Below are positions 11,401 to 26,400 of a stretch of 64,000 bases of DNA, piece after piece. The notes beneath the pieces were generated by a model. That model worked only from the letters and a program-made list of their open reading frames with translations, was not told the origin of the DNA and made no database searches. The position numbers were made by a program, and so were the translations under genes. Every line of letters begins with the position of its first letter. The stretch's first letter is position 1. Origin of the DNA: JABDMH01 sp050298535 (GTDB taxonomy: Bacteria > Bacteroidota > Bacteroidia > Chitinophagales > Saprospiraceae); contig JBNKUI010000115.1 of the NCBI GenBank assembly GCA_050298535.1, positions 1-64,000 of the forward strand. Reading direction: 5' to 3'.

Positions 11401-14400
11401 AGGACTATGATGCTGAAATAAATCAATGGATCAGTGACATGACCGCATTACTGGCAGCTGATGCCATGGATGATTGCGTCAACTTTACGGTCACCGATGA
11501 CTGGGATGGTTCGTATCCCACACTGGATTGTCCGGGTACAGATGGACTTACTGTCACTTTTACAGTGGCTGACGATTGTAATAATCAGGTCACATGTCAG
11601 GCAGAAATCATCATCATTGATGATACACCTCCCAATGTCGACTGCAGCGTACTTGAAGATCTTGTACTTGATTGTGATCACGACTACCTGATGGAAATAC
11701 AGGAGTGGATTGACTCGATGGAGCAACGGCTGCTGAATGCCACGATCGATGCCTGCGGTGATACTTTGATTGCAAGTAATGACTGGGATGGCAGTACGGT
11801 ACCAGCTTTAAGCTGTGATGGTAGCACAGGTATCACGATTACCTTTACCATAGAAGATCGTTGTGGAAATTCTAATCAATGTACTGCCGATGTCATCGTG
11901 CAGGATAATACACCACCTACTGTTGATTGTTCTGCTCTATCTGGGACAGTGGTTCAATGTTGGGATGAATTAATCTTCATTATCACCACAGATAGCCTTC
12001 TGCTTACAGACGAAATAACTGGGATTGTCACAGATGATTGTTGGGATGATTTTACCATAAGTATCTCGCCCATCCCACCTGCTGACAATTGTCCCAATGA
12101 TAATATTTCAATAACATATACTATCACAGATCCTTGCGGAAATAGTACGGATTGTGAGGTCATTTACGAAATCGATAATCCCGGTCCAACGATCGATGTT
12201 TGTCCAGTACCTGAATCCTACATGTGCTACGCTGATCTTTTAGCAGAGGTGCTGGAAGATAGTCTTGAGTTAGTAAATGGTGGTGTTTCCACTTCCTGTG
12301 GAATGCCATATTCAGTCGAAGTTGGTGTCATTCCTACGATCACAACTTGTCCCACAGATGTCACCGTCATCTTTACAGTACGAGACAGTTGTGATAGGAC
12401 TGATTCCTGCCCGGTAACGTATTCATTCATAGAAGAGGCACCTCAAATTACCTGCCCTGCGAACATTACGGTTGAGGGATGTTCACTAGATACCTTAGAT
12501 CAATTGACACCCTGGCCTTATAGTCCCACATCCACCAGTTTGACCACCATGGAATATAATGATAGTGATGGTCCAGGCGGAGTTGAAGCAACTGACAACT
12601 GTGGTGTGGCGGATATTACTTATAGAGATGATGTAACATTGACACCTTGCGAGATATACGTGAGACGTGTCTTTACGGTTTATGATAGTTGCGGACTTGC
12701 TGATTCTTGTGATCAAATCATCATATTACAAAATCTAGGTGGTCCTACGATTGCCTGTCCCACAGGATCTGTCCAGGAATGCTATCTTGATCTGGAGGCA
12801 CAGGTGATGGCAGACAGTCAGTTTATCATGGACAATTCTATTACTACCTGTAATATTGAATTTTCGCTTCAGATCACAATGCCAGTGGTAGAAAGCTCGT
12901 GCCCAGGTACATACACGGTCGAATATCTCATCACGGATAGTTGTGGTAGGACCGATATGTGTACAGTGGACTATACTATAGACAATTCGATGTCATTAAC
13001 TTGTCCACCCGGAGAGACAGTAGAATGCTGGAGTGATCTGCTAGTCGAGGTGGCAGCCGATAGTGCAGACATAGCGGATCCAACTGCAGGTTTCATCAAT
13101 ATTCCATGTGACATTACATATACCGTGGAGGTACGACTGCCTTCGGCAAATAGTTGTCCTGGCGTTTACACTGTGGAGTATGTGGTAGAAGATAGTTGTG
13201 GTAGACGGGATAGTTGTCTGGTAGATTATACCGTAGATAATTCTTTAGTATTGACCTGCCCTCCAGGTGAGACTGTAGAGTGCTGGGATGATCTTCTGGT
13301 CGAAGTGACAAATGATAGTGCAGCGATTGCAGATCCCCTCAGTGGATTCGTCACAATAAGTTGCGATATTGGATATACGGTTGAAGTGCGACTACCCACG
13401 CCGAATAGTTGTCCTGATATATATTCCGTCGAATACGTGATTCAGGATAGTTGTGGTAGAAGAGATAGCTGTACAGTTGATTATAATATTGACAATGCAT
13501 TAAGTGTTACCTGTCCTTCTGGAGAAACGGTGGAATGCTGGGACAACCTATTGGTTGAAGTAACGGCGGATAGCTCTGCCATTGCAGATCCCACGAGTGG
13601 TCTGGTCAGTATTTCATGTGATATTGGATACTTTGTGGAAGTGCGACTCCCCACTCCCAATTCCTGTGCAGGTACTTACACCGTGGAATATGTGGTGGAG
13701 GATAGTTGTGGACGACGTGACAGTTGTTTGGTAGACTACGTGATTGACAATTCGCTTTCTATGAACTGCCCTTCCGGAGAAACTGTGGAGTGTTGGGATG
13801 AAGTTTTGGTAGAAGTTGCCCTTGACAGTTCAGCCATTGCTGATCCGACGAGTGGATTAGTTTCTTTCAGTTGCGATATAGGATATACGGTGGAAGTGCG
13901 ATTACCTGTTCCAAATGCATGTCCTGATGTGTATACTGTGGAATATGTAGTGGAAGATAGCTGTGGACGTAGAGATAGTTGTACGGTGGACTACACAGTG
14001 GCGAATACACTCACTCTTGTCTGTCCTCCAGGTGAGACAGTCCAATGTTGGGATGAAGTTTTGGTAGAAGTTGCTCTTGACAGTGCAGCCATTGCTGATC
14101 CTAGTAGTGGTTTAGTAAGCATTAGCTGTGATATTGGATATACAGTGGAAGTGAGATTACCTGTCGCTAACGCATGTCCAGATACCTATACCGTAGAGTA
14201 TGTGGTCGCGGATAGTTGCGGCCGGCGAGATAGCTGCCTGGTAGATTATATTGTGGTTAACTCCATGTCGCTGTCATGTCCCGCTGGTGAAACAGTGACT
14301 TGCTGGGACGATATTCTAGCTGAAGTCGCTCTTGATAGTGCGGCGATAGCAGATCCCACCAATGGTTTTGTAAGTATTACCTGTGATATTGGGTACACAG

Positions 14401-17400
14401 TCGAGGTCCGGTTACCTACCCCTAATGCCTGTCCAGGCACATACACGGTGGAATTTGTGGTAGCCGATAGCTGTGGCCGACGAGATAGCTGCACCGTGGA
14501 CTATGTCGTGGACAATGCCTTATTATTGACCTGCCCTGCGGGAGAGACGGTAGAGTGCTGGGTCGATCTGCTGACGGAAGTTGCCAATGATAGCGCATCG
14601 ATTGCCGATCCAACCAGTGGTTTAGTTGGCATTACCTGTGATATCGGATACACGGTTGAGGTACGTCTACCAACACCCAATAGCTGTCCAGGGGTATATA
14701 CTGTAGAATTTGTCATACAAGATAGTTGCGGTAGACGGGATAGTTGTCTCGTAGATTACACGGTCGAAAACACTTTCGCTCTGTCCTGCCCGGTGGGTGA
14801 GACGATCGAATGCTGGGACGATCTGCTAGCAGAAGTGGCATTAGATAGCTCAACGATAGCGGATCCACTGGGTGGTGCAGTCACCGTTTCATGTGATATT
14901 GGTTATACTGTGGAGGTACGACTACCAGAGCCCAATAGTTGTCCTGGGGTATATTCGGTAGAGTTTGTGATACAAGATAGTTGTGGTCGCCGTGATAGTT
15001 GCTTCGTCGACTACACAATAGAAAATAACCTGGCATTGACCTGCCCTGCAGGAGTAACGATCGAATGTTGGGATAATCTGCTGGCAGAAGTCACCGCCGA
15101 TAGTACTTCAATCGCTGATCCGACCAGTGGTTTGGTCAGTATAAGTTGCGACATTGGGTATTTCGTTGAGGTGAGATTACCCGAACCCAACAGTTGTCCT
15201 GGTATTTATTCGGTAGAGTTTATTGTTGAAGATAGTTGTGGAAGGCGAGACAGTTGTTTTGTCGATTACACTATTGATAATTCTTTGGCCCTGACGTGTC
15301 CTGCAGGTGAGACTGTAGAGTGCTGGGATAATTTGCTAGCGGAGGTATCACTAGATAGTGCATCAATTGCTGATCCTACCAGTGGTTTAGTAAGTATTAG
15401 TTGCAATATAGGGTATACAGTAGAAGTGAGATTACCGGAGGCTGCTGCTTGTCCTGCTACCTATACAGTAGAATATGTCGTAATTGATAGTTGCGGCCGT
15501 AGGGACAGCTGTACAGTGGATTACGTCATTGCTAATACACTTACACTAATATGTCCTCCAGGGGAGACGGTAGAGTGTTGGGATGATGTCTTAGTGGAAG
15601 TGGCAAATGATAGCGCAGCCATTGCTGATCCCACTAGCGGATTGGTTACGATCAGCTGTGATATTGGATATGCTGTCGAAGTAAGATTACCTACGGCAAA
15701 TGCCTGCCCTGATACCTACACGGTTGAATATGTTGTCATAGATAGTTGTGGACGCCGCGATAGTTGTATGGTGGATTATGTGGTGGCAAATACTATGACA
15801 CTTGTATGTCCGCCAGGAGAAACCGTGCAATGTTGGGATGAAGTATTAGCCGAGGTAGCTACTGATAGTGCGGCGATCGCAGATCCCACCAGTGGTTTAG
15901 TGAGTATTAGTTGTGATATTGGCTATACGGTGGAGGTTAGATTGCCCGTCGCCAATGCGTGTCCCGGCATATACACAGTCGAGTTTGTGGTTGCCGATAG
16001 TTGTGGAAGGCGAGACAGTTGCTTGGTCGATTATACGGTGCAAAATAGCCTATCCCTAACTTGCCCGGCAGGAGAGACCGTTGAATGTTGGTCTGATCTA
16101 TTAACAGAGGTAGCTAACGACAGTGCTGATATTGCCGATCCGACCAATGGATTTGTGAGCATCAGCTGTGATATTGGCTATACGGTGGAGGTCAGATTAC
16201 CCACTGCCAACGCATGTCCAGGAACCTATACTGTTGAATTTGTGGTAGCAGATAGTTGCGGTCGAAGAGATAGTTGTACCGTAGACTATATTGTCGAGAA
16301 TACCCTGTCTTTGACATGCCCATCGGGCGAGACAGTGGAGTGTTGGACAGATCTTCTTGCAGAAGTCGCAAATGATAGTACTTCAATCGCTGATCCAACC
16401 AGCGGTTTGGTCAGTATAACCTGTGAAATTGGTTACACAGTCGAGGTCCGCTTGCCAGAGCCTAATAGTTGCCCGGGCATTTATTCGGTGGAATATATTA
16501 TTGAAGATAGCTGTGGCCGAAGGGACAGTTGTTTCGTCGACTATACAATAGAAAATACGCTGACCTTAACATGTCCTCCAGGCGAGACAGTGGAATGCTG
16601 GAGTGATTTGCTGGCAGAGGTTGCCGCAGATAGTTCCGCGGTGGCTGACCCAACAAGTGGTTTTGTTAGCATCAGCTGTGATATTGGATATACAGTCGAG
16701 GTCCGTTTACCAGAGCCTAATAGTTGTCCTGGCTCCTATATGGTGGAATACATTGTGGAGGATAGTTGTGGTCGTCGAGATAGCTGCTTTGTAGACTACC
16801 TTATTGAAAACACATTAGTATTAAGTTGTCCTTCTGGAGAAACAGTGCAATGTTGGGACAATTTGCTTGCAGAAGTATCGGTGGATAGTGCATCCATTGC
16901 TGATCCTGCCAGTGGTTTTGTGAGTATATCATGCAATATTGGTTATTTCGTAGAAGTACGTTTACCGGAGGCCAACAGTTGCCCTGGGATTTACTCCGTT
17001 GAATTTATAGTGGAAGACAGTTGTGGACGCCGTGACAGTTGCTTTGTGGATTACACGATCGATAATGCCCTTTCCATGAGTTGTCCAGCCGGGGAGACCG
17101 TTGAATGTTGGGATGATGTATTAGTCGAGGTCGCTCTGGATAGTGCAGCGATTGCTGATCCTACCAGTGGATTGGTTTCGATTGCCTGTGACATAGGTTA
17201 TACCGTAGAGGTTAGACTTCCAGTCGCTGATGCTTGCCCCGATGTATACACTGTTGAATTTGTAGTGATCGATAGCTGTGGCCGTCGAGATAGTTGTACT
17301 GTGGATTACACAGTGGCAAATACGTTGTCCTTAGTTTGTCCTGTAGGGGAGACAGTACAATGTTGGGAAGATGTTCTAGCTGAAGTTGCACTTGACAGTG

Positions 17401-20400
17401 CGGCCATAGCAGATCCAACGAGTGGTTTGGTAAGTATCAGTTGTGATATAGGATATTCCGTAGAAGTGAGATTGCCTATTGCTAATGCATGCCCCGGTGT
17501 ATACACAGTTGAATATGTAGTGGCCGATAGTTGTGGTCGCCGTGATAGTTGTACGGTGGATTACAGTGTAGATAATGCAATGTCTTTATCCTGTCCAGCC
17601 GGGGAGACCGTCGAATGCTGGGAGGATGTATTAGTGGAAGTTGCAGCTGATAGTGCTGCCATTGCTGATCCGACCAGTGGTCTAGTCAGTATCACTTGTG
17701 ATATCGGATATACCGTGGAGGTTAGATTACCTATACCGAATGCCTGTCCTGGAACGTATTCTGTAGAATTTGTGGTAGCGGATAGTTGTGGTCGCCGTGA
17801 TAGTTGTATTGTCGACTATATCGTAGAAAATACATTGGCTTTGACCTGTCCATCAGGTGAAACCGTAGAATGTTGGATAGATCTTCTGGCAGTAGTTTCA
17901 AATGATAGTGCCTCCATTGTCGATCCTAATAGTGGTCTTGTAGCTATCAGCTGCGACATCGGATATACTGTTGAAGTTCGACTACCATCAGCTAACAGCT
18001 GTCCTGGCATTTATACGGTTGAATATGTAATCCAAGATAGCTGCGGCAGACGGGATAGTTGCCTTGTAGATTATACAATAGAAAATATATTGACACTTAG
18101 CTGCCCTGCAGGGGAGACAGTAGAGTGCTGGGATGATCTGCTGACGGAGGTTGCCCTTGATAGCGCTACAATTGCTGATCCATTGGGTGGTGCAGTAGGA
18201 GTTTCTTGTGAGATTGGTTACACCGTGGAGGTAAGATTACCGGAGGCCAACAGTTGTCCTGGGATTTACTCTGTTGAATTTATAGTAGAAGATAGTTGTG
18301 GCAGACGCGATAGTTGCTTTGTGGATTACACGATAGAAAACACCTTGACTTTAACCTGTCCTGCAGGTGAAACCGTGGAATGTTGGGATAACCTGGTGGC
18401 GGAAGTGTCGGCAGACAGTAGTTCAATAGCTAACCCAGGAAGTGGCCTTGTGAGTATTAGTTGCAACATCGGGTATTTCGTAGAAGTGAGATTACCTGAA
18501 CCCAACAGTTGTCCCGGTATATATTCAGTAGAGTTTATTGTACAAGATAGTTGTGGTCGAAGAGATAGCTGCTTTGTAGACTATACTATCGGTAATACCT
18601 TATCTCTGACCTGTCCTGCTGGAGAGACCGTGGAGTGCTGGGATAATTTACTGGTAGAAGTAGCATTAGATAGTGCATCCATATCAGATCCAACGAGTGG
18701 TTTGGTGGCTGTCAGTTGTGCCATTGGATATGCTGTGGAAGTGAGATTGCCTGAAGCAGAGGCTTGTCCAGGTATTTATACGGTAGAATTCGTAGTGATA
18801 GATAGTTGTGGCCGTCGCGATAGCTGCCTGGTAGATTACACGATAGCCAATGCACTGACATTAGTATGCCCTGTAGGGGAGACCGTGCAGTGTTGGGATG
18901 AGTTATTAGTAGAAGTGGCCCTAGACAGTGGTGCTATTGCCGACCCTACTTCTGGACTAGTGGGAGTAAGCTGTAATATTGGTTATACCGTCGAGGTAAG
19001 GTTACCCGCGGCAGATGCCTGCCCTGGAATCTACACCGTAGAATATGTAGTGGCAGACAGCTGTGGAAGAAGGGATAGTTGTACGGTAGACTACATCATT
19101 GAAAATACGCTCACCCTGACATGTCCTGCCGGTGAAACTGTAGAGTGCTGGGAAGATCTATTATCGGAGGTTGCACTAGATAGTGCGGCGATAGCTGATC
19201 CAACCAGTGGTCTGGTATCTATTGCATGTCAAATTGGCTACACCGTGGAAGTTCGATTGCCACAGGCCAATGCGTGCCCCGATACCTATACCGTAGAATT
19301 TGTCGTGGCAGATAGTTGTGGTCGGCGCGACAGCTGCACCATTGATTATATTGTCACTAACACCCTGCTTGTGAGTTGTCCTCCAGGTCAGACGGTAGAA
19401 TGCTGGACAGATTTATTGGATCAAGTGAGCAACGATAGTGCGCTTATTGCTGATCCGGGCAATGGATTCGTAAGTTTATCATGTGGCATCGGTTATACAG
19501 TAGAGACTTATCTCCCCACTACATCAAATTGTCCCGGCTTGTACGAAGTGATTTATGTAGTGACTGATAGTTGTGGTCGATTGGACAGTTGTTCGGTTGA
19601 GTATTCGATTGAAAATGAATTACCCACGATTATTTGCCCTCCTGATGCCCTGGTAGATTGTGGCACTAGTATCGATACTACGATCCTTGGCAGCGCAACA
19701 GCATCTGCTTCCTGCAATCTTGATTATTCTATCGAGTATCGGGACAGTATTATTCCCGGTGAATGTGCAACTGAATTTGCAGTAGCACGAATCTGGTCCG
19801 TAACAGATGATTGTGGAAGGACTTCATCATGCATTCAAATGATTCAGGTGCAGGATACAGTGCCACCAGTACTTGACGGTGTGCCTAATGACATCGTGGT
19901 ACCATGTGATATGATACCAGATGCGGCACAGATTGGAACAGACATCACCGCTACAGACAACTGTAGCGAGGTGGAAATTATCTTCACTGAAGACAGTATT
20001 CCAGGAGTTTGCGAAAATACATATGATTTACTTCGAACCTGGACAGCAACTGATAGTTGTGGAAACGTATTTTCACTCACGCAGACAATTACGGTTGAGG
20101 GGTGTGTACCTGAAGTCAGTATTTCAATCAACCCGAATCCGGTTTGTCTTGATGAAGATGTAGTATTTGATGCCACTATAATTGGCAACTATGAAAACCC
20201 GGTTTACAGATGGCAGCATCTACATTCTTTGGGCATCTGGGTAGATGTTCCAGGAGGAACCACTGTGCCATTCACATTTGAAAATGTCGGTACTGAAAAT
20301 GCGGGGTACTACAGGCTTCTTATTGCCGATAATGTTGGAAACTTGAGCGATGAGGATTGTAATGTTGTTTCGGATTCAATTGAACTAATCATAAATCTTC

Positions 20401-23400
20401 CGGCTACAACAAGATTGAACCAACAGATTTGTGATGAACAGACATATAACTTCCAAGGAACGGATTTAGATGAAGCGGGTACATATGTCGATACTTTACT
20501 GACAGCCAATGGTTGTGACAGTATCGTAATATTGGAATTGGAGGTACTAGATGTACTGACGACAGATCTTCGGGATACCATTTGCGAAGGTCAATTATAC
20601 AATTTCAACGGAAATATTACTGGATCAGCTGGTCGGTATACGGCAGCATTAATCAGTGAAAATGGTTGTGATAGTATTGTTACTTTAGACTTGGTTGTCC
20701 TGGATGTCACTTCTGAAACGTTGGATGTAGAGATTTGTGATGGAGAACAATATGACCTGAATGGTAGAATACTTACTACATCAGGTACCTACATCGATAC
20801 GATATCAAACGTGGGAGGGTGTGATAGTATAATCACCCTTAACCTTATCGTCAATCCTGTGTATTCGATCACCTTAAATGAAGAGATTTGTGAGGGATCA
20901 GTATTTGATTTTCATGGATCGCCTCTAGATTCTACAGGAGTATATGTAGATACTTTGCAGACAGTGAGCGGTTGTGATAGTATAGTGACTTTGAATCTTG
21001 TGGTCCGTTCAGAATATACAATCATTGAGGATGTTCAGATATGTGAAGGTCAGGTGTATGATTTCTTTGGAACAACGTTAGATGAGAGTGGTACATATAC
21101 TCAAACTTTCCAGACTGTACATGGGTGTGATAGTACAATCACAGTAAATCTCCAGGTACTTACCGTATTAAGCACATTTTTGTCGGATACGATTTGTGAA
21201 AATGATACCTACTTATTTGGAGGTTTAGCACTTAACACGACGGGTATCTACGTTGATTCTCTGGTTAGTGATAACGGGTGTGATAGTGTAGTGACACTGG
21301 ATCTTACCGTCCTGCCCATTTTGACAGAAGTGATTACTGTGGAAATCTGTGAGGGAGAAACTTTTGATTTCAATGGTACTCCGTTATCCTCTGCAGGTAC
21401 ATACAATGATAATCTGATATCAAGCTTAGGTTGTGATTCACTAGTCTCCTTGACTTTGATAGTGAACACGAATTATGAAGAAGCAATTACAGCTGAAATC
21501 TGTGCTGATGAGGTATTCACTTTCCATGGGAGAGATCTGGATAGCTCAGGAATATATAGTGATACTTTAGTGTCATCATCTGGTTGTGACAGTATAGTTA
21601 CACTTACTCTTGAAGTGCATCCAGTGTACATGGACACAATCAATGCACAAATTTGTGACGGTAGTTCCTATATGTTCGACGGTCAATCAATCACTGTGGC
21701 AGGTACTTATGTATCTATGCTACAATCAGTCAATGGTTGTGACAGTATTACCACGTTAAATCTGGAAGTGCTGGATGTACTTAGAACGGATCTTATAGAA
21801 ACGATTTGTGAGGGAGAGACGTACAATGCCAATGGTTTTAATGAGACGGCTACAGGCGTCTACAGTGACACTCTACTAAGCACTATAGGATGTGATAGTA
21901 TAGTCACACTCAATTTAACGGTTCTTACCGTTGCTACTGTGGAGCTAAACATAGAGATCTGTGATGATGAAATTTATGTTTTTAATGGTGATACCCTCTC
22001 TTCCTCGGGGCAGTTTATTGACACAATCAGTGGAAGTAATGGTTGTGACAGTATAGTAACCGTCAACCTGGTAGTTCACCCATCGACCGCAAGCTCCATG
22101 TCCGTGGAGATTTGTGAGGGCGAGAGCTACAGTTTCCATGGCACATCATTAGATACAACCGGTATCTATCACGATACGCTCAGTACGATTTATGGGTGTG
22201 ATAGTGTGGTTACACTGGATCTAGTGGTACATCCTGTATATGACACCACTGTCTATGCTCAGACTTGTGAAGGCACACCGTATGATTTTCTTGGACAGTC
22301 TTTGACGGATGCAGGAACTTATATGCAGGTATTACAGTCCATAAATGGCTGTGATAGCATGGTGACGTTAGAGCTCGAAGTTCTTGAGACTTTACAGACA
22401 GTCATCGATGCAATTATCTGTGAAGGAGAGTCTTATAATGAAAATGGGTTTAATGAATCCACTACGGGTACTTACACTCAGACACTCGTGAGCACGATCG
22501 GTTGCGATAGTGTGGTGACACTCAATTTAGATGTCTTGCCAAATACGTCAGAGAACATTACTGTGGAGATTTGCGAGGGAGAGTACTTCATCTTCGATGG
22601 AGATTCATTGACAGCTTCCGGAAATTACACGGCAACATTCACAGGAGCAAATACCTGTGATAGTATAGTGACATTAGACTTGATTGTCCACACTGCGGGC
22701 ACCAGCTCACTTACAGCCGCCATTTGTGAAGGTGAAATATATAATTTCAATGGAGTCTCGCTGGATACTACGGGTACGTATTTTGACACTTTAAGCACGA
22801 TACATGGTTGTGATAGTGTAGTGACACTTGATCTAGTCGTCTATCCAGTATATGATACCACAATATATGTCCAGACATGTGATGGAACACCCTACAACTT
22901 CCTTGGGCAGGACCTCACAACACCGGGTACGTATGTGGAGACATTGCAGTCTATTAATGGTTGCGATAGTACTGTGACACTTGAGCTCGAAGTGCTTGAG
23001 ATTCTTACGACTGATCTGGTAGTGACCATCTGTGAGGGCGAGAGCTACACCGAAAATGGTTTCGATGAATCGACTACTGGCGTTTACACCCAGACCTTAA
23101 CCAGCGTAATTGGTTGTGATAGCGTAGTGACACTAGATCTTACCGTTCTTCTGGCGACCTCAGAAACGATTTCAGCAGAGATCTGTGAAGGAGAGTTCTT
23201 CAATTTTAATGGGGACTCCATTTCTATAGCCGGTTCATATGTAGATACTGTGCTGGGAAGTAATGGATGCGACAGTGTAATTACTCTGGACTTAATTGTA
23301 CACACCGTTGGATCCAGTTCAATCTCAGCTGAAATCTGTGACGGAGAAAGCTACAACTTCCATGGAAAGACACTGGATACCACGGGCATCTACGTCGATA

Positions 23401-26400
23401 CAATTTCTACCTCAAACGGTTGTGATAGCATTGTAACGCTCGATCTTACTGTCTATCCAGTGTATGATACAATTATTAATGCACAGACTTGTGAAGGAAC
23501 ACCGTACGATTTCCATGGACAAATGTTGCTTGTGGCTGGAAGCTATGTGGATGTACTACAGTCCGTCAGCGGTTGTGATAGTACTGTACATCTCGAACTT
23601 GAGATTTTAGAGGTCCTCAGTACGGAAATAAATGCCAGTATTTGTGAGGGTGAGACATATTCTGAAAATGGTTTCAATGAATCTGTTTCAGGAACCTATA
23701 CGCAGACTCTGGTCAGTATGATTGGTTGCGACAGTGTTGTGACCTTAAACCTCGAAGTGTTACCGATCCAAACAGAGATGCTGGTGCAGGAGATTTGTGA
23801 TGGAGAATTCTTCTTTTTCAATGGAGACTCTCTTCGATCTGCCGGTACGTACATCGATACGGTTCAAGGTAGTAATGGCTGCGATAGTATAGTTACTTTA
23901 GATCTCATCATACGACCAAGCGTCACAATGGAAATCTCAGGAGAAATTTGCGAAGGGGACTTGTATGATTTCCATGGAATGATGTTGGATACTTCAGGCA
24001 TTTACCAAGATACACTCCAGACGATTTATGGTTGTGATAGTGTCGTCATTCTGACCTTGGAGGTACATCCTGTTTACAATCAAGAGTTTGATGCTATCAT
24101 TTGCGAAGGCAGGGCCTACACATTCAACGGTACTCAAATCACAGAGGCGGGAACCTACACCGATGTATTGCAGACAGTAAATGGATGCGACAGTATTCGT
24201 ACTGTTCATCTTAGCGTACTTCCCATTATTAGAGAAGATCTGTCTATTGCAATATGCGCAGATGAGACTTTTGATTTTAATGGTGAAATTCTTTCAGTAA
24301 GTGGTACTTACACGGATACCCTGGTCAGCACCACAGGTTGCGATAGTGTGGTTTTCCTTGATTTGACTGTACATGATCTTCAATTCACGGATCTGGATGT
24401 CGACATCTGTGAAGGAGAATTATACATATTCCAGGGCGATACATTGACAACTTCAGGTGTCTTTGTTGACACGCTGCAGACTATCCACGGTTGTGATAGC
24501 ATCATTACATTGGATCTGGACGTGCATCCCACCTATATGGTGCCACTCGATTTCACCATTTGTGAGGGTGAGTCAGTCATGGTAGCCGGAGTAGAATATA
24601 CTGCTTCAGGTACCTATCAAGACACTCTCCAGACAGTAAATGGTTGTGATAGTGTATTAGTGATATCTCTGGACGTCAGAGAGATTAGGTATACATCAAT
24701 TTCTGCCACAATTTGTGACGATATCGCTTATGATTTCAACGGCACAGTCTTAACCACCACCGGCACATATGTTGATACGCTGGTTAGTTCGCTGGGATGT
24801 GATTCTGTCGTTACTCTGGATCTTCAAGTGCGAAATGTAAGTCGCACCTCATTTATCAAGCAGGTTTGCTTAGAGCAGACCTATAATTTCAACGGTGAAA
24901 TACTGGACGTTACCGGTATTTATTCAGATACCCTTACCAATGCCACGGGTTGTGATAGTATTGTGACAGTTGATTTCCGAGTAGTAGAAACAATCGAAGT
25001 GGACATTTTTGATACGATCTGCGAATTTGATTTCATCACGATCAATGGAAAAGATTATGATACTGCCGGCATGTATGAAGACACATTGCAATCAGTCGGT
25101 GGATGTGACAGCGTGATGCATATCAACATCTACGTTGCTCCGATAGAGTATACGTCACTGCAGGAGACTATTTGTGAAGGAGAAGTGTATGATTTCGTAG
25201 GTACCCCATTGACCGAATCAGGTATCTATAATGACACTTTAAGCAGCAGATTTGGTTGCGATAGTATCCTGGAGCTTGATTTGACAGTTGTACCTACGAT
25301 TCACACAGATCTTATTGAGTCAATTTGTGAAGGTGAAGTATTTGCGGTGGGTGATGACAATTTCAACAGCTCAGGATCGTACGATATCACATTGACTTCA
25401 GAGGTAACAGGCTGCGACAGCATAGTGCATCTGGACCTCACAGTGATTCCCACGGCTCGATATATGGAAACAGTGACTATCTGTGCTGGTGAATCCTACA
25501 TGTTTAATGGCATGTCCTATGATTCGACAGGAGTATATTCTGATACGTTGACATCCGCGGCCGGGTGTGATAGCATAGCGACACTAGATCTTTATGTACA
25601 TCCTCAGTCGACGGCCACAGTGATGTTTAACCTTTGTACAGGTGAAGTAGCATCTATCGATGGAATCGACTATGATATGGACACGACATTGGTCGTATCA
25701 TATCCAGATATCTATGGATGTGACAGCATTGTTACTTATGAAATCACAATTTTGCCGATAATTGAATTAATCGGCACGAATGTTGACATCTGTGAAGGGG
25801 AGAGTGTTGAATTGCCACTAACTGTGACCGGCACAGAATCACCCATGTTGATATGGTCTCCAAATACAGGATTGTCCTGTGACAACTGCGTGAATCCGAT
25901 CGCAACCCCTGATCAAACAACAACATATACAGTATCTACAGTAGGCTGTGGTGGAGATTTAGTTGAAACCACGATTACCGTCACTGTTTTGCCATACCCT
26001 GGCCTTACAGTGGGAGAAGATCAAACAGTCAATCTAGGACAGACTGTTGAGCTTAATGCTACGAATGCTGAAGCCACCATACCGATCAATTGGTACGATG
26101 ATGATACCGGAGACTTGATCTGCACCGACTGCCCCCGCACAGGTGTTAGACCAGATGCTCCTGGAGAATACCATTACCGAGCTACCTCTGTGAATGCTCT
26201 GGGATGTGGTGAAGAACAGGTGACGACCATCACCATTGTTGATCCTTGTGAGATCGGAAAAATCGAAGCAGCTAATGCCTTTACCCCTAATGGCGACGGC
26301 TTCAACGATGGATTTGAAATCAGAAACGAAGGAGTAAGTACCATCACACTAGTGCAGGTGTTTAACCGCTGGGGTGAGATGGTGTTTGAGACTTCAAATA

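Noticed and set aside
12987..19616. Regular 255 bp repeats considered as a CRISPR array
   Set aside because: The repeat is an uninterrupted coding unit with no short palindromic repeat and no unique spacers.
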